Shown: in pieces, positions 1 through 6,891 of the stretch
Position numbering within the stretch: the stretch's first letter is position 1
Layout: each line of letters begins with the position of its first letter
Source of the DNA: Sneathiella sp.
Lineage (GTDB): Bacteria > Pseudomonadota > Alphaproteobacteria > Sneathiellales > Sneathiellaceae
Direction: 5' to 3'
NCBI GenBank assembly: GCA_002732675.1
Contig: NVRR01000140.1
Location: 1-8,073, forward strand
Length of the DNA stretch: 8,073 bases
The notes under the pieces: generated by a model
The model's database searches: none
Told to the model about the DNA's origin: nothing
The model's input: only the letters and a program-made list of their open reading frames with translations
Position numbers and translations under genes: made by a program

Positions 1-317
1 TCGCCTTTTTTCTGCCTGATCTGTCCTGGCAATATGAATGGACCATCTTTGCTGTCGTTGCGGTCCTCAGCATTTTCGTCCTCCGACGGTTTTTTCGAAA
101 AAATCCCGGCGTCGAAGACAATCTGACCCTCAATAAACGCGGTGCACAATATATCGGACGACACTTCACCCTCGTCGAGCCTATCCTAAACGGCCGGGGT
201 AAAATCCATGTGGATGATACCCAGTGGTCGGTGGACGGACCGGACATGGAGGAAGGCGAAACTGTCCGTGTAACCGGCACGAACGGCACCCTGCTTGTGG
301 TTGAACCAAAAAAATAA
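1..317 (+). CDS. NfeD family membrane protein, short NfeD1b/YbbK type (3' part only)
   Basis: The gene enters from the left edge; the reading frame starts at base 3 and ends at TAA 315-317, leaving 104 codons. The visible part begins with the end of a hydrophobic segment, then a transmembrane helix (WTIFAVVAVLSIFVLRRFF) with arginines on its inner side. A soluble C-terminal domain follows with the family pattern LNKRGAQYIG, then VEPI-NGRGK, QW, and GTLLVVEP near the end. This is the OB-fold-like NfeD domain. In the short NfeD1b/YbbK branch it is usually paired with a stomatin/prohibitin-type protein (QmcA) in membrane quality control; that partner gene, if present, would lie outside the window to the left. 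The N-terminal membrane helices and the start are missing because of the window edge, not because the gene is broken. The family call is firm; the precise role is inferred. Confidence 0.88.
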   Translation, partial: AFFLPDLSWQYEWTIFAVVAVLSIFVLRRFFRKNPGVEDNLTLNKRGAQYIGRHFTLVEPILNGRGKIHVDDTQWSVDGPDMEEGETVRVTGTNGTLLVVEPKK

Positions 318-330
318 AAAGGAAAGAATA

Positions 331-987
331 ATGGGAGAGATGTTGGAGCTTCAAGCGGCTGATGGCCATAAATTCGCCGCCTACAAAACAATGCCCAAGG
401 GTGCGCCAAAAGGTGGCGTTGTCATTGTACAGGAGATCTTCGGCGTTAATTCCCATATTCAGAATGTCTGTAATCGCTATGCGGAGCTGGGGTTCATTGC
501 CATCGCGCCCGCGTTGTTTGACCGTATTGGCCCGAGTATCACGCTGGGCTATGAAAGCGACGACGTGGCACAGGGCATCAAATATAAAATGCAGATCGAG
601 GATGATCTGGCACTGGCTGACATTACCGCCGCCGCACAAGCGATCTCTGATGTCGGGGATATTACCGTCATTGGCTATTGCTGGGGCGGCAGCCTGGCGT
701 ATTTAAGTGCCTGCCGACTTTCCGGCATCACCAAGGCTGTCGGATATTATGGCGGTCAGGTAGCGCAGGATATCGGGGAGACGCCCAAGGTTCCAGTGAT
801 CCTGCATTTCGGTGATCAGGACGGATCCATCCCGATGGAAGCCGTTGAAAAGGTCAAGGCTGCCCGTCCCGATGTCCCGGTTTATGTCTATCCGGCGGGG
901 CATGGCTTTAACTGTGACCAGCGGGGTAGCCATGATGCGGGTGCCGCAAAACTGGCGCTGGAGCGGACCCTCGATTTTATCGGCTAG
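331..987 (+). CDS. Dienelactone hydrolase family protein (alpha/beta hydrolase)
   Basis: This is a 218-residue cytoplasmic hydrolase of the dienelactone hydrolase family. Family members open carboxymethylenebutenolide-type lactones in chloroaromatic and beta-ketoadipate-like catabolism, but many act on other esters or lactones. The catalytic triad is visible: Cys117 in GYCWGG, Asp164 in FGDQDGSIP and His191 in AGHGF. Glu35 in VQEIFGVN matches the glutamate that interacts with the nucleophile in characterised members. Use of Cys rather than Ser separates it from ordinary esterases. I chose ATG 331 because AAAGGAAAG lies just upstream; an in-frame ATG at 295 lies inside the end of the NfeD gene and would add 12 unlikely residues. 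Only 13 nt separate it from the NfeD stop, so the two are probably co-transcribed. No aromatic-degradation genes are nearby, so the physiological substrate is unknown. Confidence 0.92.
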   Translation: MGEMLELQAADGHKFAAYKTMPKGAPKGGVVIVQEIFGVNSHIQNVCNRYAELGFIAIAPALFDRIGPSITLGYESDDVAQGIKYKMQIEDDLALADITAAAQAISDVGDITVIGYCWGGSLAYLSACRLSGITKAVGYYGGQVAQDIGETPKVPVILHFGDQDGSIPMEAVEKVKAARPDVPVYVYPAGHGFNCDQRGSHDAGAAKLALERTLDFIG

Positions 988-991
988 GCTT

Positions 992-1849
992 TCAGGCCTG
1001 AACGAATTCCAGCAATACCCCAGCGGTATATTTTGGATCGATCCGCAAGCTGCCATTGGATATAGCCTGGGGCGTAATACCGGTTCCTTTGAAATATTCC
1101 GACGTCTCGGTAAGGTCCTTCACACCAATGGTCATGGCGAAGGGGTGCGGAGACGGCGGCAGTTCTTCGGCGAAGCTTAACCCCGGAAACAACATATCCA
1201 GATCCACATCGTTGACAAAAATCAGGTTTCCCTGCGCCGTGCGGACCGTGACCGTATCGTCCGTAACGGTGACATGGATGGAGCCAAATAATCGGCGGTA
1301 ATAATTTGCCGTCAACGCCGGGTTCTCCACCACGAAGACGACAGACGCAATATGCCGGGCCCCATTTGCATGTGCTAGCCATTCAGGGCGACGGAGCAAT
1401 TCAGGGGTCAGGTGATGGCAGATAAACAGATGTTTTTCCGACAGACCCTCTGCGCCGATCCGGATCAGCTTAAACCGCGGCAGGACATCCCCTTCCGGTA
1501 ACTCCAGTTTACGTTTCAAATCCAGCAAATCTGATGGACGGAGGCCTGCACCAACCAGAGAGCTATGGGTCGCATCGGGGCTATCACTAGCAAGTGCCAC
1601 GCCCAACAGCCCTTCCCCCCTGTCTGCCAAGGTAGTATCGAGGCCATTCGTCTCCAGCGATGGGTCAACAACGCCCAACAGCTCAATATAGTTATCTTCA
1701 AACATGACGCAGTAATTGGCCGTCCCCCAGCCGATATGAGATCCACGTGGCGTCACTGTAAATCCCAGGCCTTCGAATGCGACCCGCGCCGCCTCCAGAT
1801 CATGAACACCAACGAGGGCGTGATCGATCCCGGTAATATTATGAGGCAT
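992..1849 (-). CDS. VOC superfamily protein with two glyoxalase-like modules
   Basis: This 285-residue protein has two vicinal-oxygen-chelate modules. The first begins TGIDHALVGVHDLEAA (about residues 6-60), with His10 and Glu56 (YIELLGV) in the positions that usually bind metal. The second starts near residue 165 (RHIASVVFVVENP) and ends at EFVQA, with Glu281. Between them is the block HHLTPELLRRPEWLAHANGA (145-164), characteristic of a large alphaproteobacterial group related to the Glyoxalase_3 type (PF13468). The family includes glyoxalases, dioxygenases and resistance proteins; I cannot assign a reaction. The ATG at 1849 is preceded by CGGAG at a good distance. It lies 41 nt downstream of the LysE-type exporter gene on the same strand, so the two are likely co-transcribed. 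Its stop is 4 nt from the stop of the convergent hydrolase. Confidence 0.85.
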   Translation of the reverse strand: MPHNITGIDHALVGVHDLEAARVAFEGLGFTVTPRGSHIGWGTANYCVMFEDNYIELLGVVDPSLETNGLDTTLADRGEGLLGVALASDSPDATHSSLVGAGLRPSDLLDLKRKLELPEGDVLPRFKLIRIGAEGLSEKHLFICHHLTPELLRRPEWLAHANGARHIASVVFVVENPALTANYYRRLFGSIHVTVTDDTVTVRTAQGNLIFVNDVDLDMLFPGLSFAEELPPSPHPFAMTIGVKDLTETSEYFKGTGITPQAISNGSLRIDPKYTAGVLLEFVQA

Positions 1850-1890
1850 GTGCTACTCCGTATAAAATGTATTCAGTACGTGAAAGCACC

Positions 1891-2517
1891 TCATGCTGTT
1901 CGCCGGACAAAGGCCGTTAGCAAGCCAGCGCCAATCAAAAAGCTGGCCCCTATCTTATTGACAATTCTCAAGGTTCCTGGCTTTGAGAACCTCGCGCGTA
2001 ATTGCCCGGCCAATGCTGCCCAGATTATGACATTGATAGCGGCACCCGCCAGGAATGTCGCCTCCAATATCACAAATTGCAACCCGACGGGTTGGCTAAC
2101 ATCAACAAACTGCGGAACAAAAGCGATAAAGAAAACGATGCTTTTAGGGTTCAGTGCCGTGACGACATAGGATGTTCGGAACATCGCCCACATGGACTGC
2201 CCTTTCTGGGCTCCTTTAAGATCGCCGAGTTTACCGCCCGTCCGCCAAAGCTTGATACCAAGCCAGATCAGATAAAGTGCGCCTACAATCTTCATGGCCG
2301 TAAACAGGTTGGCTGAGGCCGCGAGTATCGCGCCCGCACCGAGCAAAGATACCGTCATTGCCGTAAAATCACCCAGCGTAACGCCCGGAACAGTCGCCCA
2401 GCCCGATCGCCTTCCGCTGGCGAGAGCGCAGCTTATAACAATCATGACAGTCGGCCCCGGGATCGCCAGCAATGCTGTGCTGGCGATAAAAAACGATATC
2501 CAAAGTTCAAGCGACAT
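1891..2517 (-). CDS. LysE/RhtB family amino-acid exporter
   Basis: This is a 208-residue inner-membrane protein of the LysE/RhtB family, which exports amino acids such as threonine, homoserine, leucine or lysine by proton exchange. Family landmarks are the N-terminal AIPGPTVMIVISCALASGRR (residues 18-37) followed by GVTLGD, and the central ALNPKSIVFFIAFVPQF (121-137). There are about six hydrophobic segments: 5-28, 40-68, 72-91, 115-138, 145-171 and 187-204. The length is normal for the family. Substrate cannot be read from sequence. The start at 2517 is preceded by GAGAAAG, a moderate ribosome site. The VOC gene follows 41 nt downstream on the same strand. No LysR-type regulator gene sits beside it, unlike many exporters of this family. 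Confidence 0.9.
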   Translation of the reverse strand: MSLELWISFFIASTALLAIPGPTVMIVISCALASGRRSGWATVPGVTLGDFTAMTVSLLGAGAILAASANLFTAMKIVGALYLIWLGIKLWRTGGKLGDLKGAQKGQSMWAMFRTSYVVTALNPKSIVFFIAFVPQFVDVSQPVGLQFVILEATFLAGAAINVIIWAALAGQLRARFSKPGTLRIVNKIGASFLIGAGLLTAFVRRTA

Positions 2518-2549
2518 TTTTTGTCTTTCTCATGGTTCAGGAAAGCAAA

Positions 2550-2573
2550 GACATAGCCCAAGTCAAATGACAA
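2550..2573 (-). promoter_or_regulatory. Possible promoter region of the exporter-VOC unit
   Basis: Reading the minus strand upstream of the exporter start there is TTGTCA (2568-2573) and GCTATGTC (2550-2557), the latter close to the alphaproteobacterial -10 pattern GCTANAWC. The spacing is shorter than usual, so the pair may not work together. A small inverted repeat GTCA-AA-TGAC (2562-2571) and wider arms AAAGAC/GTCTTT (2547-2552 and 2576-2581) overlap the site and could bind a regulator. This is weak, read by eye. Confidence 0.22.
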
Positions 2574-2595
2574 CAGTCTTTTTTCGGATAATCGG

Positions 2596-2640
2596 GGAAG
2601 GACCGAATGATTGATTTTATGACCAAGCTATCGTCCTTCC
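2596..2640. repeat. Hairpin just past the mtnP stop codon
   Basis: Perfect 8-bp arms GGAAGGAC (2596-2603) and GTCCTTCC (2633-2640) enclose 29 nt, extendable by two pairs with a bulge. On the minus strand the first arm starts at the last base of the mtnP stop codon (TAG, 2640-2642). No T-run follows on the minus strand, so it is not a standard intrinsic terminator. It may be a 3'-end stabilising structure or a weak or factor-dependent stop. Confidence 0.35.
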
Positions 2641-3521
2641 TAAAGTACGCGGCCCGCGACGGCATCAAGCCTTTTGACCAGCGCCGGGTCGCGGGCATCG
2701 GGCGCCGTGATCAGGGCATTTTCCAGGGCATGATGGCAGCCGCTCCGGCATGTTTCTGTCCGTTTGCCAAGTTCCGGCGCGGCAGATTTGACCAATCCGC
2801 GGGCATTATCACCGTTTTTCGTCAGCACCTCGATAATTTTCGAAACTTCCACCGCATCATGATCAGGATGCCAGCAGTCATAATCCGTCACCATGGCCAC
2901 TGTCGCATAACACATCTCAGCTTCACGGGCGAGTTTGGCTTCGGGCATATTGGTCATGCCGATCACCTGACAGCCCCAGCTGCGATAAAGCTCGGATTCT
3001 GCCAGGCTGGAAAATTGCGGGCCTTCCATGGCGAGGTAGGTGCCGCCGCGGTGAACCGCGATGCCTTCTGCATGCGCCGCCTGCTCCAATACATCGCCAA
3101 GGCGCCCACACACAGGATGTGCCATGCTCACATGGGCAACAAGGCCGGTGCCAAAGAAGCTTTTCTTGCGGTCTATGGTCCGATCGATAAATTGATCAAC
3201 GATAACGAAGGTGCCTGGCGACAAATTTTCTTCGAAGGAACCACAGGCACTAACGGAGATGATTTCCGTGACACCGGCCCGTTTCATTGCGTCAATATTG
3301 GCGCGATAATTTATCTCACTGGGCGGAATTTTATGGCCACGGCCATGGCGGGGCAGGAAGACCATATCAACATCGCCAAGACGGCCAAACAGCATCGCAT
3401 CAGAGGGATCGCCAAAGGGACTGCTCACCCGCTCCCAGCGCGTCTCTCTGAGGCCTTCCAGTTCATAAACACCGCTGCCACCAATGACGCCAATGACCGG
3501 TTTGCGGACGGTTAATGCCAT
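2640..3521 (-). CDS. mtnP: S-methyl-5'-thioadenosine phosphorylase
   Basis: This 293-residue cytoplasmic enzyme splits methylthioadenosine with phosphate into adenine and methylthioribose-1-phosphate. It removes the by-product of polyamine and acyl-homoserine-lactone synthesis and feeds methionine and adenine salvage. Signatures in order: GVIGGSGVYE (11-20, phosphate-binding Ser16), LPRHGRGHKIPPSEINYRAN (56-75), SACGS (91-95), GGTYLAMEGPQFSS (159-172), GMTNMPEAKLAREAEMCYA (188-206) and TDYDCWH (212-218). Asp213 and Asp215 correspond to the residues that select 6-aminopurines, which favours MTAP over purine nucleoside phosphorylases with Asn. The start is preceded by AGGGA, 5 nt before ATG. 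It sits after the bc1 operon on the same strand but behind a strong terminator and with its own promoter. An adenine phosphoribosyltransferase gene, a frequent partner, is not next to it. Confidence 0.95.
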   Translation of the reverse strand: MALTVRKPVIGVIGGSGVYELEGLRETRWERVSSPFGDPSDAMLFGRLGDVDMVFLPRHGRGHKIPPSEINYRANIDAMKRAGVTEIISVSACGSFEENLSPGTFVIVDQFIDRTIDRKKSFFGTGLVAHVSMAHPVCGRLGDVLEQAAHAEGIAVHRGGTYLAMEGPQFSSLAESELYRSWGCQVIGMTNMPEAKLAREAEMCYATVAMVTDYDCWHPDHDAVEVSKIIEVLTKNGDNARGLVKSAAPELGKRTETCRSGCHHALENALITAPDARDPALVKRLDAVAGRVL

Positions 3522-3538
3522 CTCATTCCCTAAAAATG

Positions 3539-3567
3539 CATATATTGATTTCTAAATTAGTACACAA
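3539..3567 (-). promoter_or_regulatory. Probable mtnP promoter
   Basis: On the minus strand there is TTGTGT (3562-3567), a 17-nt spacer and TATATG (3539-3544), 18 nt before the mtnP ATG. The -35 box begins right after the T-run of the bc1 terminator, so the two signals are packed back to back. The resulting 5' leader would be very short. Predicted by eye; the spacing and -10 box are good and the -35 box is fair. Confidence 0.45.
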
Positions 3568-3597
3568 AAAAGGGCGCTTGATGAAGCGCCCTTTTGT
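3566..3597 (-). terminator. Intrinsic terminator of the petABC operon
   Basis: Twelve perfect base pairs: AAAAGGGCGCTT (3568-3579) and AAGCGCCCTTTT (3584-3595), with a 4-nt loop (GATG on the + strand, CATC on the - strand). Read on the minus strand it starts 21 nt past the petC stop and ends in a run of six T. The A/T flanks are nearly symmetric, so it could also stop transcription arriving on the + strand. Confidence 0.93.
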
Positions 3598-3616
3598 TAT
3601 TCTCTATGCCTGACTA

Positions 3617-4384
3617 TCAGTGAAGATCAGACCAGACTTTCTTTTTCACCGCATAGAACAAGCCGGCAAGGATCAGCAGGAACAGGATGACCCGAAGGCC
3701 AATGCTCTTGCGTTGTTCCATTTTCGGCTCAGCCGCCCATGTCAGGAAGACCGTGACATCCTGGGCCATCTGATCGACAGTCGCTGGCGTCCCATCGGAA
3801 TATTCAACCGCATCCTCACTCAAAGGCGACGGCATGGCAATCTTATGACCGGCAAAATAGGCGTTATAGCTCATGCCATCCGGCAACTCGAAATCCGCGG
3901 GCGCATCCGTATAGCCCGTCAGCAATGAATAGAGATAGTTATCACCGTCGGCGCGTGCTTTTACGATCAGAGACAGATCTGGTGGAAAGGCGCCACCATT
4001 GGAAGCCCGCGCCGCATTTTCGTTGGGAAAAGGCGTGGGAAAGACGTCAAAAGGCTTGCCGGGGCGTTCGAACATTTCCCCTTCACCATCCGGACCATCG
4101 ACATAATCGGATTCTGCGGCAATTGCCTTGATTTCTTCTTCACTGAAACCTAGATCGGCGAGTGTCCGAAACGCGATGAGGCCAAGACCATGACAACCTG
4201 CACAGACTTCGCGATACACCTGAACGCCGCGCTGCGCGGACGCCCGATCGTATGTTCCAAACATCCCACCATGATGCCAGCTGATGGATTTCAACTCAAT
4301 CGCGCCACCTGAGGCGTGGGCGCCTCCTGCAATGCCCATGGATACCAGAGCCGCAATGCTCAACGACGTGATCAATTTAAGCAT
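3617..4384 (-). CDS. petC: Cytochrome c1 subunit of the bc1 complex
   Basis: This 255-residue heme protein passes electrons from the Rieske centre to soluble or membrane-bound cytochrome c on the periplasmic side. Residues 1-24 form a Sec signal peptide, with likely cleavage after GGAHA. The heme c site is CAGCH (Cys61, Cys64, His65). The motif [19 protein letters not shown] (120-138) is typical of c1, and Met184 in HKIAMPSPL is the expected sixth heme ligand. A single C-terminal helix (about 228-246) followed by KKK anchors it in the membrane. It is a separate gene, not fused to cytochrome b as in some Rhizobiales. It overlaps petB by 8 nt, and a strong site AAGGAGG (4391-4397) inside the petB end supports the start. 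It is the last gene of petABC, with the terminator following. Confidence 0.96.
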   Translation of the reverse strand: MLKLITSLSIAALVSMGIAGGAHASGGAIELKSISWHHGGMFGTYDRASAQRGVQVYREVCAGCHGLGLIAFRTLADLGFSEEEIKAIAAESDYVDGPDGEGEMFERPGKPFDVFPTPFPNENAARASNGGAFPPDLSLIVKARADGDNYLYSLLTGYTDAPADFELPDGMSYNAYFAGHKIAMPSPLSEDAVEYSDGTPATVDQMAQDVTVFLTWAAEPKMEQRKSIGLRVILFLLILAGLFYAVKKKVWSDLH

Positions 4385-5717
4385 TGTCTGCCTCCTTCAC
4401 TGGAGATGTTTTGGACAAGACATCCTCAGAAATGCTCGCGGGCAATGGCCTTGGTTTTTCAAACAAGCCGATCACCGGTAGCAACACCAGAAGGTGAAGG
4501 AAATAATAGACGGTAAGTATGCGCGCCACCAGCACATTGGTCACGGCAAAAGTAACCCCTTCTTCCATGAGCGGAACGCCGTCTTTCATTTGTGCAATGC
4601 CGTCAATCATGACCGGAACCATGCCGTGAATTTCGGCAATATTTCCGTCAGCACTTTGCCCGCCCATATAGGTCAATCCGACGCAAACAGCACCAAACAC
4701 CCAGAATAGCTGCTTAAAAATCGGACGGAAGCGCGCGGAGCGTATCCGGCTCTTGTCAAGCCACGGCAGAGCAAACAGAACGGCAATGGCACCAAACATC
4801 AGCAAGACGCCACCCAACTTGTCGGGAACCGCCCGCAAAATCGCATAGAATGGCAGGAAGTACCATTCCGGCACGATATGGGCCGGTGTGACCAGTGGAT
4901 TGGCCGGAATGTAATTGTCCGGATGGCCCATATAATTCGGCGCATAGAACAGGAAGGCCGAGAATATAATCAGGAAGATAGCCAAGCCGAACAGATCCTT
5001 CACCGTATAGTAGGGGTGGAAGGGAATGCTGTCCTGCTTATCCTTGATCTCAACACCTGTTGGATTGTTGGAGCCGCTGGTGTGCAAGGCCCAGATATGC
5101 AGGATCACTATACCAACGATCACGAAGGGCAGCAGATAATGCAGGCTGAAGAAACGGTTCAGGGTCGGATTATCAACAGAGAAACCGCCCCAGAGCCAAG
5201 AGACGATACTCTCGCCCACGATCGGGATAGCACTGAAAAGGTTGGTGATAACCGTTGCGCCCCAGAAGCTCATCTGGCCCCACGGAAGCACATAGCCCAT
5301 AAAGGCCGTTGCCATCATGAGGACGAAGATAATCAAGCCAAGCCACCACAAAAGCTCCCGCGGTGCTTTGTAGGAGCCGTAATAGAGCCCCCGGAACATA
5401 TGCAAATAGACGACGATGAAGAACATCGAGGCGCCGTTGGCATGCATATACCGGAGCAGCCAGCCATAATTCACATCGCGCATAATATGCTCGACGCTTT
5501 CAAAGGCCAGATCCACATGAGGGGTGTAATGCATCGCCAGAACGATACCGCTGACAATCTGGACAACCAGCATGACGCCCGCCAGGGATCCAAACGTCCA
5601 CCAGTAGCTCAAATTCTTAGGCGTTGGATATTCATACAGGGCGTGATGCAGCATGCCCATAATTGGCAACCGCTCTTCCACCCATTTTACAGCTGAGTTT
5701 TTTGGTTCAAAAGACAT
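4377..5717 (-). CDS. petB: Cytochrome b subunit of the bc1 complex
   Basis: This 446-residue inner-membrane protein carries the Qo and Qi quinone sites and both b hemes. The heme ligands are His92 and His106 ([16 protein letters not shown]) and His193 and His207 ([16 protein letters not shown]), each pair 14 apart as in bc1 rather than b6f. The Qo-site motif PEWY is at 283-286. Eight transmembrane helices are readable, so it is the full-length form with both the N-terminal b and C-terminal domains. Odd feature: between the seventh helix (ending near GLTYMGGQ, 354) and the eighth (from about 397, [13 protein letters not shown]) the loop is roughly 30 residues longer than usual, Met-rich and acidic. 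The C-terminal tail after FEKPRPLP is also extended, by about 20 residues. The start is preceded by AGGGGGA directly after the petA stop, 9 nt away. Confidence 0.97.
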   Translation of the reverse strand: MSFEPKNSAVKWVEERLPIMGMLHHALYEYPTPKNLSYWWTFGSLAGVMLVVQIVSGIVLAMHYTPHVDLAFESVEHIMRDVNYGWLLRYMHANGASMFFIVVYLHMFRGLYYGSYKAPRELLWWLGLIIFVLMMATAFMGYVLPWGQMSFWGATVITNLFSAIPIVGESIVSWLWGGFSVDNPTLNRFFSLHYLLPFVIVGIVILHIWALHTSGSNNPTGVEIKDKQDSIPFHPYYTVKDLFGLAIFLIIFSAFLFYAPNYMGHPDNYIPANPLVTPAHIVPEWYFLPFYAILRAVPDKLGGVLLMFGAIAVLFALPWLDKSRIRSARFRPIFKQLFWVFGAVCVGLTYMGGQSADGNIAEIHGMVPVMIDGIAQMKDGVPLMEEGVTFAVTNVLVARILTVYYFLHLLVLLPVIGLFEKPRPLPASISEDVLSKTSPVKEADNA

Positions 5718-5726
5718 CTGATCCCC

Positions 5727-6254
5727 CTACCCGATCCTGATATTATTATCGTCGAGGAATTCGTAAGGCGGTATGACCAAATTTTTTGGCGCCGGACCTT
5801 TGCGAATACGACCAGACGTATCGTAATGGGAGCCATGGCATGGACAGAACCAGCCGCTGTAATCCCCTTGCTCCTTGAGCGGTATGCAGCCAAGATGCGT
5901 ACAGACACCGACCATAACCAGCCATTGAGGCTTGATCACGCGTTCTTCATCGGACTGCGGATCCGGTAAATTCGCGATCACGACATCTTCGGCCTTTTTG
6001 ATTTCACCTTCTGTGCGGTGCCGGACGAATACCGGCTTCCCCTGCCACACAGCTGTGATTTCCGAGCCTATTTCGATGCCGTCAAGGTCCACTTCCGAAG
6101 TGGAAAGCGCCAGAACATCAGCGGATGGGTTCATTTGCGCGATGAAAGGCCAGATGGCCGCAGCAGCCCCAACGGCACTCAATCCGCCAGCGGCAACATA
6201 TAGAAAATCACGGCGGGTAACGCCGTCTTCCTCTACAGGGGTGGTGGTCGTCAT
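5727..6254 (-). CDS. petA: Rieske iron-sulfur subunit of the bc1 complex
   Basis: This 175-residue 2Fe-2S protein takes the first electron from ubiquinol at the Qo site and delivers it to cytochrome c1. The N-terminus has a twin-arginine signal-anchor, [12 protein letters not shown] (13-24), then a hydrophobic helix to about residue 40. Cluster boxes are CTHLGC (118-123) and CPCHGSHYD (137-145): Cys118, His120, Cys137 and His140 bind the cluster, while Cys123 and Cys139 would form the disulfide. The hinge region NPSADVLAL (42-50) and the domain end ([14 protein letters not shown]) look normal. Length fits alphaproteobacterial members. GGGGA about 8 nt upstream supports the ATG. It is the first gene of petABC and faces trmL across 151 nt. 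Confidence 0.97.
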   Translation of the reverse strand: MTTTTPVEEDGVTRRDFLYVAAGGLSAVGAAAAIWPFIAQMNPSADVLALSTSEVDLDGIEIGSEITAVWQGKPVFVRHRTEGEIKKAEDVVIANLPDPQSDEERVIKPQWLVMVGVCTHLGCIPLKEQGDYSGWFCPCHGSHYDTSGRIRKGPAPKNLVIPPYEFLDDNNIRIG

Positions 6255-6323
6255 TTACTTGTCCCCAAAACCGATAAAAAATAATTGGTTAGCGTCCGCT
6301 TTTTGTCATCATATAGCCGTTAT

Positions 6324-6352
6324 GTCTAGCCCGAACGTGTCATTTGCGACAA
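6324..6352 (-). promoter_or_regulatory. Candidate petABC promoter in the divergent petA-trmL region
   Basis: On the minus strand there is TTGTCG (6347-6352), 17 nt, then CTAGAC (6324-6329). The combined string GCTAGAC resembles the alphaproteobacterial -10 pattern GCTANAWC. It would give a leader of about 60 nt to petA. An inverted repeat TGTC-N6-GACA (6338-6351) overlaps the -35 box and might be an operator, but I cannot match it to a named regulator. In the remaining 6255-6405 sequence I find no convincing trmL promoter. Confidence 0.35.
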
Positions 6353-6405
6353 TAAAGCGCTGATTTTTTCTGTATTTGTTACTTCCTTGCCATTACAACG
6401 TCGTC

Positions 6406-6891
6406 ATGAGACTTGCCCTTTACCAACCAGACATCGCACCAAATGTCGGAACACTGCTGCGACTGGGTGCCTGCCTTGGCACCAAGGTGGATATTATCGA
6501 GCCCTGCGGCTTCCCCTTTGGCGCCAAGGATTTACGGCGCGCTGTCATGGACTATGCGGACGCTGCTAATGTCACCCGTCATGCCACCTGGGAGAAATTC
6601 TGCGAGACCATCGGACAGAGTCGCCTCATTTTGCTAACGACAAAGGCAGCGATTCCCTACACCGGGTTCAAATTTCAAGAATCGGATATTTTACTTCTGG
6701 GGCGCGAGAGTGCGGGAGTCCCCGAAGACATCCATCAAAACGCCGATCACCGGGTCATCATTCCGATGGCGGGCGGTCTACGTTCAATCAATGTGGCCCT
6801 TGCGGCCGCCATGGTGCTGGGAGAAGGCCTGCGACAAACGGGCAGCTTTCCAGAACCCTCCCTCCCTTCAACATCATCAGGCCCGATATGA
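6406..6891 (+). CDS. trmL: tRNA (cytidine/uridine-34 2'-O)-methyltransferase, SPOUT family
   Basis: This 161-residue cytoplasmic enzyme methylates the wobble ribose of tRNA-Leu isoacceptors using S-adenosylmethionine. SPOUT-fold landmarks are present: the N-terminal [23 protein letters not shown] (Asn13, Arg19), [10 protein letters not shown] (30-39), then the knot motifs [12 protein letters not shown] (96-107) and [22 protein letters not shown] (119-140). Length is close to the E. coli enzyme, with an extra Ser/Pro-rich tail of about 15 residues. I chose ATG 6406, which begins at the conserved MRLALYQP; an upstream in-frame TTG at 6376 would add 10 residues unlike the family. No clear Shine-Dalgarno precedes it, so the transcript may be nearly leaderless. 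Its TGA overlaps the hemF ATG by 4 nt (ATGA), so the two are translationally coupled. Confidence 0.92.
   Translation: MRLALYQPDIAPNVGTLLRLGACLGTKVDIIEPCGFPFGAKDLRRAVMDYADAANVTRHATWEKFCETIGQSRLILLTTKAAIPYTGFKFQESDILLLGRESAGVPEDIHQNADHRVIIPMAGGLRSINVALAAAMVLGEGLRQTGSFPEPSLPSTSSGPI

Noticed and set aside
84..114. TTTTTTCGAAAAAA palindrome with CGACG/CGTCG flanks in the NfeD gene
   Set aside because: The core simply encodes Phe-Phe-Arg-Lys codons after the membrane helix; the flanking arms need bulges, so it is likely coincidence.
1565..2170. 201-codon + strand frame across the VOC/exporter junction
   Set aside because: It runs opposite two good genes, shows no domain and has no ribosome site.
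2607..3515. 302-codon open frame on the + strand opposite mtnP
   Set aside because: It lies entirely antisense to a well-conserved enzyme gene, its product resembles nothing I know, and its opening codons are merely the mtnP tail region. Long antisense frames are common opposite GC-biased genes.
4878..5696. 272-codon open frame on the + strand opposite petB
   Set aside because: It is antisense to a clear cytochrome b gene. The translation is strongly polar with repetitive His/Glu/Asp content, as expected from reading membrane-protein codons backwards.
6088..6104. 17-nt inverted repeat TCCACTTC-C-GAAGTGGA in petA
   Set aside because: Only 7-8 bp in coding sequence; such a repeat is expected about once in a window of this size by chance.
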